Positions 18,460 through 30,034 of a stretch of 64,000 nt of DNA are shown one piece after another. The first letter of the stretch is position 1, and every line of letters begins with the position of its first letter. The translations under genes were made by a program, and so were the position numbers. Source of the stretch: Betaproteobacteria bacterium (GTDB lineage Bacteria; Pseudomonadota; Gammaproteobacteria; Burkholderiales; SG8-39); the NCBI GenBank assembly GCA_016234705.1, contig JACRAS010000104.1, positions 19,842 through 83,841 on the forward strand, written 5' to 3'. Under the pieces are notes generated by a model that was not told the origin of the DNA, did no database searches, and saw nothing but the letters and a program-made list of their open reading frames with translations.

Positions 18460-18909
18460 ATGAAAACCTCGATACTAGTTGCCGCAATCGTTGCAGGTGC
18501 CCTGGCGGCGCCTATCGTATCGGCGCAGGACAAACACGCGCACCCCAAGCCGACGACGAGCATGGGCATGGACAAACACATGCCCCAGATGCAGGAGAAC
18601 ATGAAGAAAATGCAGCAGCAGATGGAAAAACTCCGGGCGACAACCGACCCGAAGGAACGCCAGAAACTGATGCAGGAGCACATGCAGACCATGTTGGAGA
18701 ACATGAAAGCGATGCGCGGCATGGGCGGCCCGATGATGATGGGGGGCGCGCAGCCCGGCGGAACGGCAAAGGACGGCCATAAACACGCCGCAGGGGGCGA
18801 CATGATGCAGCACCACGCAACGATGGAAAAACGCATGGACATGATGCAGATGATGATGGAGCAGATGATGCAGCATGATCAGGCAATGGAGTCGATGCCC
18901 GCCAAATAG
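18460..18909 (+). CDS. Met- and His-rich periplasmic protein, probable copper binder
   Basis: The 149-residue protein has a signal peptide (MKTSILVAAIVAGALAAPIVSAQ, residues 1-23) and an extremely Met-rich mature region. It includes MQENMKKMQQQMEKL, a Gly/Met segment (MRGMGGPMMMGG), KDGHKHAAGGDMMQHH and MDMMQMMMEQMMQ. Such Met/His clusters bind Cu+ and Ag+ in the periplasm. A coiled-coil-like helix is likely in the first half. GAAGGAAA precedes ATG 18460; the longer upstream frame is rejected because the signal peptide starts here. Confidence 0.75.
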   Translation: MKTSILVAAIVAGALAAPIVSAQDKHAHPKPTTSMGMDKHMPQMQENMKKMQQQMEKLRATTDPKERQKLMQEHMQTMLENMKAMRGMGGPMMMGGAQPGGTAKDGHKHAAGGDMMQHHATMEKRMDMMQMMMEQMMQHDQAMESMPAK

Positions 18910-18961
18910 CTCGTTCCAAAGTCGCTTGTCGCGGCGGTAAAGCAGATAACGCGACACCCGG

Positions 18962-19527
18962 ATGAGCAAACGCGGATACAAGCAGCCCGCAGTTACTGCG
19001 AAGGCCAGCGTTAGTCCACACGTCATACGCGCCATGACGCCAGGCGGTATGGTGCGTGTGGGCCTCTGGGCGGCGCTCGCCTTTGTCTTGAATCTGGCCT
19101 GGGAAATTGCGCATGCCAGGCTGTATACGCTCTGGACTGAGGCCGATGCCCTGACTGTCGCCTGGTCAGTGTTTCATTGCACCCTGGGTGACGTCTTGAT
19201 CGCATCCGCGATGTTCGCGCTGGCCGGCATGGTCCTCCGGCAGGCGGACTGGCCGGATTCGCGGCCGTGGACCGGCGGCGCAATTGTGGCGATGGGCGCC
19301 TTGGCTTATACGGCATGGAGCGAGTGGTACAACGTCTATCGCGCCGGCAGTTGGGGTTATACGGCGAGCATGCCGCTGATTTTCGGCATCGGCCTTTCGC
19401 CGCTACTGCAGTGGCTGGTCTTGCCGCCGGTGTTGGTGCTCGCCTTCCGAATACTGGAGCCGGTGCTGTTCAGTCAGAAGAGCTCGCGCAGCCCTATTCC
19501 GATAGACAATTCTACGAGGGGCCAGCC

Positions 19528-19531
<4 letters not shown>
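18962..19531 (+). CDS. Four-helix membrane protein of unknown function
   Basis: The 189-residue protein has a hydrophilic N-terminus of ~30 residues followed by about four membrane helices, with the conserved-looking segments [16 protein letters not shown] and [21 protein letters not shown] do not recognise the family. It directly precedes the Cu+ ATPase and overlaps its GTG start by four bases (GTGA), so the two are translationally coupled. A role in copper handling is inferred from position only. Confidence 0.7.
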
Positions 19532-21843
<2,312 letters not shown>

Positions 21844-21942
21844 CCGCGGAACCACCAATCCCATACCGAATAGCCACCGCCTGGCAGTCGCCATACCAAA
21901 CATTTTGGTCACGCGCATTCCCCGCTTGCATATTTCCAAAAA

Positions 21943-21959
21943 ATGGGATATATTCCCAT
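21943..21959. repeat. Inverted repeat upstream of the lipoprotein gene
   Basis: ATGGGA-TATAT-TCCCAT is a perfect 6-bp inverted repeat with a 5-base AT spacer, 68 bases before the start at 22027 and in an AT-rich promoter-like segment. It does not match the metal boxes, so it may bind a different regulator. Confidence 0.5.
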
Positions 21960-22026
21960 GTAGGAAAAATCAAGTCCCGTAATACCGGCGTCGCCGGAAA
22001 CAAATCTCAACTGTGAAGGGGTAATA

Positions 22027-22989
22027 ATGAACAAACTTACCGGAATGACCTTGGCAACTGTTTTAGTTTTGACCGGCTGTGGTGGTGGCGGCGGCGGAGA
22101 TGTGGGCTCAGTTGCTGCGGTTTTGCCGACGACAACATCGGTTAGCGGCACAGCGGCCAAAGGAATCATCAAGCAAGCAAGAGTCCTCGTTTGCCGAATC
22201 GTCAACGGCGCGCCGGAGCCCGATGCTTCCTGTGCGGCGACCACTACGGGAAACGATGGTTCCTATAGCGTCGCCTTTAGTGACGGCTATACCGGGCCGG
22301 CGATGGTCAAGGTAATGGCGGGCACGGCAAGCACGATGGTGGATGAAACCACGGGTACCGACATTTCCTACAACATGACCATGCGGGCGGTTATTCCCGC
22401 GATATCCAAGACCACGACCGCTTACGTGACGCCATTTAGTGAAATGGCCGCCAGCGCCGTGAGCACGACTACGATGGATGCGACGAAAATCAGCCAATCG
22501 ATCGCCGCGGTCCAATCGGTCATGCTGACGCTGGGTATCGATATGAGTGTAATGCCGATGATGGATCTGAAGAACAATGGCACCGACGCCGCCAAATTGA
22601 CTTTGCAATCCAATATGGTCAAACAGTTGGCCAGGGTGGCGATGGCGGCGAAAAACTCGACTTTGCTCAAAGACGCCAACGGGGTTGCCTGCAATGCCGC
22701 GGGCACCACGGCTTCACAGCAAATTGCGTGCGCGGTTAGCGCAATGGCGGGCGTAATGAATAGTTACGTTACGGCCGATGCGACGAAGTCGGCAAACGTG
22801 CTGGCCGCATTGAACGCGCAGAACGCAACTAGTGTAAATATGCCCATGCTCAAAGCGGACGGAACCATCGGCATGCAATTGGCTGACATGACTTCTTCCG
22901 CATCCATGCAAACCGCGATGCAAAATGCCGGGATGACGGTGACTGCCGCCGCGAATACGGTAAACGTGGTGATGGGTGGCATGCGCTGA
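22027..22989 (+). CDS. Putative lipoprotein with a polyglycine linker
   Basis: The 320-residue protein begins with a lipoprotein signal (MNKLTGMTLATVLVLTGC), and the lipidated Cys is followed by a polyglycine linker. The mature part is rich in Ala, Thr, Ser and Met. Its first ~70 residues (SGTAAKGIIKQARVLVC...GNDGSYSV) look like a carboxypeptidase-regulatory-like or Cna-B-like beta domain, and the rest is mainly helical. AAGGGG lies upstream of ATG 22027. Function unknown. It is the first of three genes (lipoprotein, DUF6502, DUF5666) embedded in the copper region. Confidence 0.75.
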   Translation: MNKLTGMTLATVLVLTGCGGGGGGDVGSVAAVLPTTTSVSGTAAKGIIKQARVLVCRIVNGAPEPDASCAATTTGNDGSYSVAFSDGYTGPAMVKVMAGTASTMVDETTGTDISYNMTMRAVIPAISKTTTAYVTPFSEMAASAVSTTTMDATKISQSIAAVQSVMLTLGIDMSVMPMMDLKNNGTDAAKLTLQSNMVKQLARVAMAAKNSTLLKDANGVACNAAGTTASQQIACAVSAMAGVMNSYVTADATKSANVLAALNAQNATSVNMPMLKADGTIGMQLADMTSSASMQTAMQNAGMTVTAAANTVNVVMGGMR

Positions 22990-23090
22990 TCATCGCGATG
23001 CTTCCGCTCCGGCCTGGACTCAATGCACAGGTCGGTCGTGTGAAGGCAGCGAATCGCCTTATTTTACGAGCCGGGTCCACGCGTCGCGCC

Positions 23091-23915
23091 ATGTCCAAAT
23101 CTCGTAGCGATTTATCTCTCGCGGCCGCGTTGCGCTTAATGTCGCCGCTGGTGGAACTGCTGTTGCACGAGGGAGTAACTTACCCTCGCTTTGCCAACGC
23201 GCTCAAGAAGACCTTCCTCGAAGCCGCGCAAAGCGTTCTCGAAACAAACTCGGCGCGGGTGAACGATTCGAGCATCAGCGTGCTGTCGGGCGTGCACCGC
23301 AAGGATGTGCGGGAGTGGCGCGTGGCCGGTCGACCGCGTCCCCAGGCGAAGATTGCGGGGGCGGTAATGGAGGTGTTTACCCGCTGGGCCAGCGATCCGG
23401 ATTATTGCGATGAGCAGGGGCGGCCCCGGATATTGGATCGCGCCGGCGGGCCGGGATCGTTCGAAGCGCTGGCGGCCTCCGTATCCAACGACGTTCACCC
23501 GCATACGGTGTTGCAAGAACTGACCCGTCTTGGCGTCGTGCGCAGAACGCAAGGCGAAACGGACGGAAACGCCGACAAGGTGGCCCTATGTGCCGATGCG
23601 TTCGTGCCTAAAGAGGGTAGCGCCGAAATGCTGCAACTGTTCGCGGACAACGCCGGCGATCACGTCTCCGCGGCGGCGCATAATCTCATGGGGGGGCGCC
23701 CGCCGATGCTTGAACAAAGCGTATTTGCCGACAGTCTCACCCCAGAGTCCGTTGCCGCCTTAAGCGCCTTGGCCCGCCACATTTGGTCCGGTGCTTTCCG
23801 TGAGTTCGCGCGCAAAGCCACCGCCCTGGATCGGCAAAACCAGCGACAACCGGGCGCGGATCGGCGCGTGCGATTCGGCATGTATTACTACCACGGCCCA
23901 AACGACAAACAATGA
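23091..23915 (+). CDS. DUF6502 family protein
   Basis: The protein is 274 residues long. The N-terminal third has the helical pattern of DUF6502 (LRLMSPLVELLLHEGVTY, then FANALKKTFLEAA). A helix-turn-helix-like segment around SSISVLSGVHRKDVREW and a second one around DVHPHTVLQELTRLGVV follow, so a DNA-binding or regulatory role is plausible. ATG 23091 was chosen because the upstream 31 residues are Arg-rich and non-conserved-looking; no strong ribosome binding site is seen. It is followed closely by the DUF5666 lipoprotein. Confidence 0.7.
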   Translation: MSKSRSDLSLAAALRLMSPLVELLLHEGVTYPRFANALKKTFLEAAQSVLETNSARVNDSSISVLSGVHRKDVREWRVAGRPRPQAKIAGAVMEVFTRWASDPDYCDEQGRPRILDRAGGPGSFEALAASVSNDVHPHTVLQELTRLGVVRRTQGETDGNADKVALCADAFVPKEGSAEMLQLFADNAGDHVSAAAHNLMGGRPPMLEQSVFADSLTPESVAALSALARHIWSGAFREFARKATALDRQNQRQPGADRRVRFGMYYYHGPNDKQ

Positions 23916-23950
23916 CGGGTCCCAGGCGGTTTTTCTTGGAAGGTATTCCA

Positions 23951-25612
23951 ATGTTCAATTTCATTTTTGCGCGCGTTCGGCTGATCGTTGTGATCGTCGC
24001 GACGCTGTTGACGGTGTCAGCCTGCGGCGGCAGCGGCGGCGGAGTTCTATCGCTCGCCGGCGTTGGCTCCGGTGGCACCGGAATTGCCGTGCTTACCGGC
24101 TTTGGCAGCCTGATAGTGGACGGCATGCGCCGCAACGATAGCGCTGCCGGCTATACGTCGGAGGCAGCTCAGGGGCCGGCGATCGCGATCCCCCCCACCG
24201 GCGCCATGTTGGGGCACAGCGTGGAGTATTGGTATGACGACAGCGGCAACATCCTATCGGTCTTGATTTCACCCGAGTTGGTAGGCACAGTCGCCGCGGT
24301 CGGGCCGACCAGCATCACAGTGCTCGGAACGACCGTGGACTTCAACAATGATCCGACGATGGGACCGGCAACGAGCTTCGCGGGCTACGCGTCGCTTGCG
24401 GACATCCAGGTCGGCGACAGAATCGAAGTCCACGGCCTGCTCAAGACCGACAGCCTTGGAAAGGTACACCTGCAGGCCACTCTAATCGTGAAGAAGCTGC
24501 CCGCCACGGGTGTTAGGCTCACCGGCTACGTCGCACAATACGACGCTGCCGCCGGCACTTTCGCCCTCGGCAGCAATGTGGTGACCTTGGGTTCGGCAAC
24601 GGTCAGTCCGGCCGGTAGCGCGCTGTCCAACGGCCAACTGGTAACCGTGTGGAGCAATGCCGATCCCTCGGGCAACGCGGTCACCGCCAACACGGTTCGC
24701 CTCAAGTGGCCCACCGGCACCAGTCAGAATGTCACCATGTCCGGTGCGATTTCCGGCTATGCCGGTGCCGCCGGTTTCCGCATCCGTAACATCAACGTCG
24801 ACGCAAGTACCGCCGTAGTACGGCCGGGTGGCGCTTCCTTGGGCGATGCCAAGTATGTCGTGGTGGCCGGCAGCTTCGATGTCAAGTCAAATAGGCTGAC
24901 AGCGACCAGCGTAACCGTTTTCACCCCGGCCGCACCGACGACGGTCGAGTTGCATGGGACGGTGGCGAATTTTGTCTCGGCCGCGAGCTTCACGGTGCGC
25001 GGCGTGGTCGTCGATGCCGGCGCCGCCACGTTTACCGGCGGAACCGCTTCGCAATTGGCAAACGGCGTGTTCGTCGAGGTGCACGGCGCCGTGGCAAACA
25101 ACCTGGTACGGGCAGCCACGGTTGGCGTGCACGCTCTCACGCCGCTTCAAGCCCCGGCAGGATCGGTACTCGATGTGGGTGGCGTCATCGATACCTATGA
25201 TGCGGCAACGGGCCGCTATACCATGACCATGGCTTTGGGCGGGACAATGAGCGGAACGCTTGGACCATCGATGTTCTATAACAATGGTGCTTCCGCCAAT
25301 TTTGTTCCGGGCCAGTCGGTAAATGTCTCCGGCATGTTCAATGGAGGCATGTTGTCGACTTCAGTCGTGAATTTCTCGCAGGCGACCGTTGCGCCCGGAT
25401 CGGGTAATACCCGCATGGAAGGAGTTGTCTACAATGTGAAAGCCAGCAGTTTCATGTTGAACGGCGTGACGATTCAGAATAACGGTGTGACTATCCCGGG
25501 CGGCGGAATGATGGGTGGCCACGGCATGATGGCGGGTTCGCGTATAAGTGTCGACGTGCAGTTGTCAAACGGCCAATATCTGGCGACGGCAATCAGGCTG
25601 CTGAACGGTTGA
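23951..25612 (+). CDS. DUF5666 domain lipoprotein with repeated beta domains
   Basis: The 553-residue protein has a lipoprotein signal peptide ending LLTVSAC followed by Gly/Ser. The mature part contains several tandem OB-like beta repeats of the DUF5666 type, recognisable by recurring G.V/I...VG..V.V.G patterns (for example QVGDRIEVHGLL and LANGVFVEVHGAV). The C-terminus is Met/Gly-rich (GGGMMGGHGMMAGS). ATG 23951 with GGAAGG seven bases upstream is preferred over ATG 23912. It is probably outer-membrane anchored in the periplasm. The function is unknown. Confidence 0.75.
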   Translation: MFNFIFARVRLIVVIVATLLTVSACGGSGGGVLSLAGVGSGGTGIAVLTGFGSLIVDGMRRNDSAAGYTSEAAQGPAIAIPPTGAMLGHSVEYWYDDSGNILSVLISPELVGTVAAVGPTSITVLGTTVDFNNDPTMGPATSFAGYASLADIQVGDRIEVHGLLKTDSLGKVHLQATLIVKKLPATGVRLTGYVAQYDAAAGTFALGSNVVTLGSATVSPAGSALSNGQLVTVWSNADPSGNAVTANTVRLKWPTGTSQNVTMSGAISGYAGAAGFRIRNINVDASTAVVRPGGASLGDAKYVVVAGSFDVKSNRLTATSVTVFTPAAPTTVELHGTVANFVSAASFTVRGVVVDAGAATFTGGTASQLANGVFVEVHGAVANNLVRAATVGVHALTPLQAPAGSVLDVGGVIDTYDAATGRYTMTMALGGTMSGTLGPSMFYNNGASANFVPGQSVNVSGMFNGGMLSTSVVNFSQATVAPGSGNTRMEGVVYNVKASSFMLNGVTIQNNGVTIPGGGMMGGHGMMAGSRISVDVQLSNGQYLATAIRLLNG

Positions 25613-25689
25613 CGGCTGGCGTGTGCCGGCTCAAGCGTGGTGCCGGTGCCGGCGCTTCTGCGCGTGTAGCGGATTGCTTCCCCGACATG

Positions 25690-25715
25690 ATTACAACAAT
25701 GTAATGTTGGCGTCA
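25690..25715 (+). promoter_or_regulatory. Metal response regulator box 3
   Basis: ATTACAACAATGTAAT, then seven bases, then TCA, in the same layout as the boxes at 8253, 16824 and 34486. It lies 115-140 bases upstream of the cupredoxin gene and drives, by inference, the cupredoxin-cusF-cusCBA run. Confidence 0.7.
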
Positions 25716-25829
25716 GATTCCTGTCGGTCCCGAAATTGGATCATGCCGACACGCTGAACCGTAGCCGGACGGCCATGAGCTCCTACCGTGGTCGCCGGCG
25801 TTCCAACCATTTACCCGAGGATATCGATC

Positions 25830-26345
25830 ATGAAAATCAGAATGTTCATGCTTGCCGCGCTGGCGCTGACCCCGATCGCGGCATATGCGCACGACGACGC
25901 GCATCAGGGAATGATGCACGGCATGATGCACGGCAAGGCCGACGGCGGGCACTCGGGCGATGTCGGGCACGCGCAGGCGGTGGGCAAGCCTGGCGATCCG
26001 AAGAAGGTCTCGCGCGCCATCCAGGTGGTCATGAGCGACGACATGAAATTCACCCCCGCAAACATCGACGTCAAGCGCGGAGAGACCATCAGATTCGTGG
26101 TCAGAAACGCCGGCGGGATCAAGCACGACGTGGTGATCGGATCAATGGCGGAACTGAAGCAGCACGCCGAAATGATGCGCAAAATGCCCGGGATGGAGCA
26201 TGCCGAACCGAATATGGTCGCGCTGGCCCCGGGCGAAACCGGAGAACTGATTTGGCAATTCACCAAGGCCGGCAGGGTCGATTTCGCCTGCCTGCAGCCG
26301 GGGCACTTCGAGGCCGGTATGATGGGCACGGTCTCGGTGAAATAA
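25830..26345 (+). CDS. copI: CopI-like periplasmic cupredoxin
   Basis: The 171-residue protein has a signal peptide (MKIRMFMLAALALTPIAAYA) and a Met/His-rich linker (HQGMMHGMMHGK). The cupredoxin domain has all type 1 copper ligands visible: His in GGIKHDVV, then Cys, His and Met in DFACLQPGHFEAGMMG. It matches the CopI family of copper-resistance cupredoxins, which bind or oxidise periplasmic copper. It lies downstream of box 3 and upstream of the CusF-like gene. The start follows GAGGAT. Confidence 0.85.
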   Translation: MKIRMFMLAALALTPIAAYAHDDAHQGMMHGMMHGKADGGHSGDVGHAQAVGKPGDPKKVSRAIQVVMSDDMKFTPANIDVKRGETIRFVVRNAGGIKHDVVIGSMAELKQHAEMMRKMPGMEHAEPNMVALAPGETGELIWQFTKAGRVDFACLQPGHFEAGMMGTVSVK

Positions 26346-26392
26346 ACGTTAGAGTAGGACGGACGACTGATTACCAACGAAAGGGAAGGGAC

Positions 26393-26743
26393 ATGACTCG
26401 CAGCTCAAACTTGATCGCATTGTTGTTTCTTGGAGTGGGGCTCGCATTCCAGGCAGGCGCGGACGACAGCCATAAGCATCATGCAAGCAACGAGGCCAAA
26501 CCGGCCGCCGCCGCAAGCGCGGCATTGACCGATGGAGAAGTGCGTAAGATGGACAAGGCCGCGGGCAAGGTCACGATAAAGCACGGACCGATGCCCAAAT
26601 TCGATATGCCCGCGATGACCATGGTGTACCGCGTGAAAGACAAAGCCATGCTCGAGCAATTGAAACCGGGAGACAAGATCAAATTCGATGCCGACGGCGT
26701 CGGCGGCGAATTCACGGTCTTGCGTTTGGAGAAAGTGAAATAA
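26393..26743 (+). CDS. CusF-like periplasmic copper chaperone (Trp ligand replaced by Met)
   Basis: The 116-residue protein has a signal peptide, a short His-rich linker (DDSHKHH) and a CusF OB-fold domain (GEVRKMDKAAGKVTIKHG...MPAMTMVYRV). In E. coli CusF the metal site is His36, Trp44, Met47 and Met49. Here the His and both Met are kept (KHGP, AMTM), but the Trp position reads Met (FDMPAMTM). It presumably hands Cu+/Ag+ to the CusB adaptor encoded two genes later. AAGGGAAGGG precedes ATG 26393. Confidence 0.85.
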   Translation: MTRSSNLIALLFLGVGLAFQAGADDSHKHHASNEAKPAAAASAALTDGEVRKMDKAAGKVTIKHGPMPKFDMPAMTMVYRVKDKAMLEQLKPGDKIKFDADGVGGEFTVLRLEKVK

Positions 26744-26837
26744 GCGACACGCCGGTGTGCTTCCGCGGCACTCCGGCTGGCGCGTCGCTGGTGCGTTCGT
26801 CCGAACGCGCTGATTGCGGTGGGAAGGAGAGATTGTG

Positions 26838-28202
26838 ATGCCGATGAGTTTGATCAGGTCGTTGGGGCGCATGCGCCGGGCTGCCGCTCTATTTACTGCG
26901 GCCGTGGTTGCGGCGATTGCGGCGACCTCCGCATGCGCGCAGAACCTGTCCGCGCAAGCGGCTGCGGTGGTGTCCGTTGAGGTGAACCCGAGCGGCGACC
27001 GCGCCAAGGCGTCCGCCCTTAGTTCGCTCATCGCCGAAGCACTGCGCAACAACCCCGAACTGCGCGCGGCGGCAAAGGAGACCGAGGCCGCCGATCAGCG
27101 CGTGCGTCCTGCCGGCGCGCTGGAGGACCCGATGCTGGAAGCGGGCTTGCTCAACGTGCCGATCCAGCCCTGGCGCCTCAACCGTGAGGACATGACGATG
27201 AAAATGCTCGGGCTGTCGCAGAAGCTGCCTTATCCCGGCAAGCGCGCGTTGCGCGAACAGGTGGCGGCGAAGGACGCGGAAACGCTAGTCTACGGCCTGC
27301 GCGAAACCACCAACCGCGTGGTGCGCGACGTCAAGCAGGCTTATTTCGACCTCGCCCTGACCGACGAGACCGTTCGGCTGCTGCAAAGCAATCGGCTGAT
27401 CCTGGAGCAGTTCCTGCGTATCGCCGAGGGCCGCTACGCCGTCGGCCAGGCGGCGCAGGCCGATGTGCTGAAAGCGCAGACCCAGCTTGGCCGGATGAGC
27501 GAGGAGTTGCTGCGCATGGAGCGCGAGCGCCCGGTGATGGAAGCCGAGTTGGTGCGGCTGCTCGGCCGGCGCGGAAGCGCTTCGCCTATCGCGGTGGAAC
27601 TGCCACGCTTGAGCGAAGCCGCGTTCGATCTCGAAGCGCTGCAACAAACGGTCCTGCGCGAGCGCCCGCAATTGCTCGGACTGCAAAGCGCTATCGAGCG
27701 CAGCGGCAAAACACTGGAACTTGCGCGCAAGGAAGCCCAGCCGGACTTCGACCTGCGCTTTTCCTACGGTCAAAGGGAAAGGGACCTCGCCGGCATGCCG
27801 CGGGAGGATATGGTGAGTTTCAGCGTGGCAATGAATCTTCCGGTATGGCGCAAGGACAAGATCGAGCCGCGCATCGCCGAGGCGCAGGCGATGCGCGAGC
27901 AGACGCAGGAAATGCTGCGGGCACAGCAAAACGAAGTGCTGGCCAAGCTGCGGCAACAGGTCGCGATCACCGAGCAAAGCCGCAAGTCGGTGCGCCTGTA
28001 CGAGACCGACATCCTGCCGCAGGCGCGGCTCGCGGTCGAAGCAACGCTAGCCGCCTACAACGTAAGCCGCGCCGATGTGCTGATGCTGCTCGACAGCCAG
28101 ATGACCTTGTTCGGCTACGACATCAGCCGGGCGAAGGAACTGGTCAACTTCAACAAAGCGCTGGCAGAGATCGAGCTGCTCGCCGGCAAGCAGATGTTCT
28201 GA
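26838..28202 (+). CDS. cusC: Outer membrane factor of copper/silver RND efflux, CusC-like
   Basis: The 454-residue TolC-family protein opens with a signal peptide ending TSACAQ. Two helical repeats follow (LIAEALRNNPELRAAAKE and QSAIERSGKTLELARKEAQ), with the segments LGLSQKLPYPGKRALREQ and MNLPVWRKDKIEPRIAEAQ typical of metal RND outer membrane factors. AAGGAGA lies seven bases before ATG 26838; the frame opening at 26814 would only add eight residues. It forms the exit channel for the CusBA pump encoded immediately downstream. Confidence 0.88.
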   Translation: MPMSLIRSLGRMRRAAALFTAAVVAAIAATSACAQNLSAQAAAVVSVEVNPSGDRAKASALSSLIAEALRNNPELRAAAKETEAADQRVRPAGALEDPMLEAGLLNVPIQPWRLNREDMTMKMLGLSQKLPYPGKRALREQVAAKDAETLVYGLRETTNRVVRDVKQAYFDLALTDETVRLLQSNRLILEQFLRIAEGRYAVGQAAQADVLKAQTQLGRMSEELLRMERERPVMEAELVRLLGRRGSASPIAVELPRLSEAAFDLEALQQTVLRERPQLLGLQSAIERSGKTLELARKEAQPDFDLRFSYGQRERDLAGMPREDMVSFSVAMNLPVWRKDKIEPRIAEAQAMREQTQEMLRAQQNEVLAKLRQQVAITEQSRKSVRLYETDILPQARLAVEATLAAYNVSRADVLMLLDSQMTLFGYDISRAKELVNFNKALAEIELLAGKQMF

Positions 28203-28224
28203 CATCCACGGCAAGGGAAGAGCA

Positions 28225-30033
28225 ATGAAACCAACTGTTTTGTTCGCGGCGGCGGTGGTACTGGGGGGAGCGTTGTTGGCTGCCGGCTATTGGTGGGGCG
28301 TGAATCAATCGGCGCCGCCGGTGTCTCGGGCGGCCGAAGGCAAGGCCGGCGCCAAGTCCGAACGCAAGGTCCTCTATTACCGCAACCCGATGGCGCCGAC
28401 AGACACTTCGCCAGCGCCGAAAAAAGCCGCCGACGGCATGGATTTCGTGCCTGTGTACGCGGACGACGCGCCGCAGGCACAGACCGACAAGCCCAAAGCC
28501 AGGATTCTTTTCTATCGCAATCCGATGGGCCTGCCGGACACCTCGCCGGTGCCGAAAAAAGACCCGATGGGCATGGACTACATTGCCGTGTATGAGGATG
28601 ACGAGCCTGCGTCGGCCACGCCGCTGGTCAAGTTGAGCCTGGACAAGGTGCAAAAGCTAGGCGTGAAAACCGAGGCGGTCGCCTTGCGCGATCTCAAGAG
28701 CACCATCAGGGCGGTAGCGACGGTGCAGGCGAACGAGCGCTCGCTCGCCACCGTCACCGCCAAGTTCGACGGCTGGATCCAGCGGCTCCACGTCAACACC
28801 ACCGGCCAGGCGGTGAGGAAGGGCGAGGCGCTGATGGACGTGTACAGCCCCGACCTGATCACGGCGCAGCAGGAATACCTGATCGCGAAGAGAGGTGTGC
28901 AATCGCTCGCCGGTGGCAGCGCGGAAACGCAGGCGAGCATGCAGCGCCTCGCGGACAGCGCCTTGCAGCGCTTGCGCAACTGGGACATCTCCGACACCGA
29001 ATTGCAGCGCCTGACGCAAGAGGGCAAGACTACCCAGTACCTTACGCTGCGCTCGCCCGCGAACGGGGTGGTGCTGGAAAAACCCGCGATCCAGGGTAAA
29101 CGCTTCATGGCCGGGGAGGTGCTGTATCAGGTCGCCGACCTGTCGCAGGTGTGGCTGCTGGCGGAGGTATTCGAACAGGATCTCGGACAGGTGCGCATCG
29201 GACAGTCGGCGAACATCAGGGTCGATGCATATCCGGAGAAGGCGTTGGCGGGCAAGGTGACTTTCATTTATCCCACCGTCACCGCCGAGACCCGCACCGC
29301 CAAAGTGCGGGTGGAGCTGGCCAATCCGCAGGCACTGCTCAAGCCGTCCATGTATGCGCGGGTGGAGTTTATATCTGCGCACGGCAAAGGGCAGGCCTTG
29401 AGCGTGCCTGATTCCGCGGTACTAGATACCGGCACGCGGCAACTGGTGCTGGTGCAGCGCGGCGAGGGACGGTTCGAGCCGCGCCCGGTGAAGCTGGGCA
29501 TGCGCGCCGATGGGTATATCGAAGTTCTGCAGGGCGTCAAAGCAGGCGAGAACGTGGTGGTCAGTGCGAATTTCCTGATCGACGCCGAGAGCAACCTCAA
29601 AGCGGCGTTCTCAGGCTTCGGTCAGAGCGCAAATGGCGCAAAGCCGGACGAGAAAGGCGAGGCCAAGCCCGCCGCGCCCGCCGCTGCTGCTGCATCGGCG
29701 ACGCATCGCGGCGAGGGTACGGTCGAAGCCGTGGATGCAAAAACCGCCAGCGTGACGCTCGCGCACGGCCCGATCCCGACCCTGAAATGGCCGGCGATGA
29801 CCATGGATTTCAAGGTCAAGGACGCGGCGCTGTTGCGCACGCTGAAACCGGGTCAGAGAATCGATTTCGAAACGGTCGCGGGCGCCCCCGGCGAATACCT
29901 CATCGTTCGCGCCCAGGCGGCCACGGCGCAGCCGTCCACGCAGGCGAAGCCGTCCACCGAATCGAAGCCGGCTATCGAAACGAAGCCGGCTGCCGGACCC
30001 AAGCCTCCTGCCGACGCGCATAAGGGACACTGA
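28225..30033 (+). CDS. cusB: CusB adaptor with two N-terminal metal-binding motifs and a C-terminal CusF domain
   Basis: The 602-residue adaptor begins with a membrane helix. Two copies of a heavy-metal-binding motif follow (YYRNPMAPTDTSPAP and FYRNPMGLPDTSPVP, each with a DGMDF/MGMDY follow-up). The CusB barrel, lipoyl and hairpin core spans about residues 130-460. From ~490 a complete CusF domain is fused (VTLAHG...WPAMTMDFKV) with His, Trp and two Met ligands intact. The tail is a low-complexity Lys/Pro repeat (SKPAIETKPA). It joins CusA to CusC and delivers Cu+/Ag+. Confidence 0.92.
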   Translation: MKPTVLFAAAVVLGGALLAAGYWWGVNQSAPPVSRAAEGKAGAKSERKVLYYRNPMAPTDTSPAPKKAADGMDFVPVYADDAPQAQTDKPKARILFYRNPMGLPDTSPVPKKDPMGMDYIAVYEDDEPASATPLVKLSLDKVQKLGVKTEAVALRDLKSTIRAVATVQANERSLATVTAKFDGWIQRLHVNTTGQAVRKGEALMDVYSPDLITAQQEYLIAKRGVQSLAGGSAETQASMQRLADSALQRLRNWDISDTELQRLTQEGKTTQYLTLRSPANGVVLEKPAIQGKRFMAGEVLYQVADLSQVWLLAEVFEQDLGQVRIGQSANIRVDAYPEKALAGKVTFIYPTVTAETRTAKVRVELANPQALLKPSMYARVEFISAHGKGQALSVPDSAVLDTGTRQLVLVQRGEGRFEPRPVKLGMRADGYIEVLQGVKAGENVVVSANFLIDAESNLKAAFSGFGQSANGAKPDEKGEAKPAAPAAAAASATHRGEGTVEAVDAKTASVTLAHGPIPTLKWPAMTMDFKVKDAALLRTLKPGQRIDFETVAGAPGEYLIVRAQAATAQPSTQAKPSTESKPAIETKPAAGPKPPADAHKGH

Positions 30034-30034
30034 C

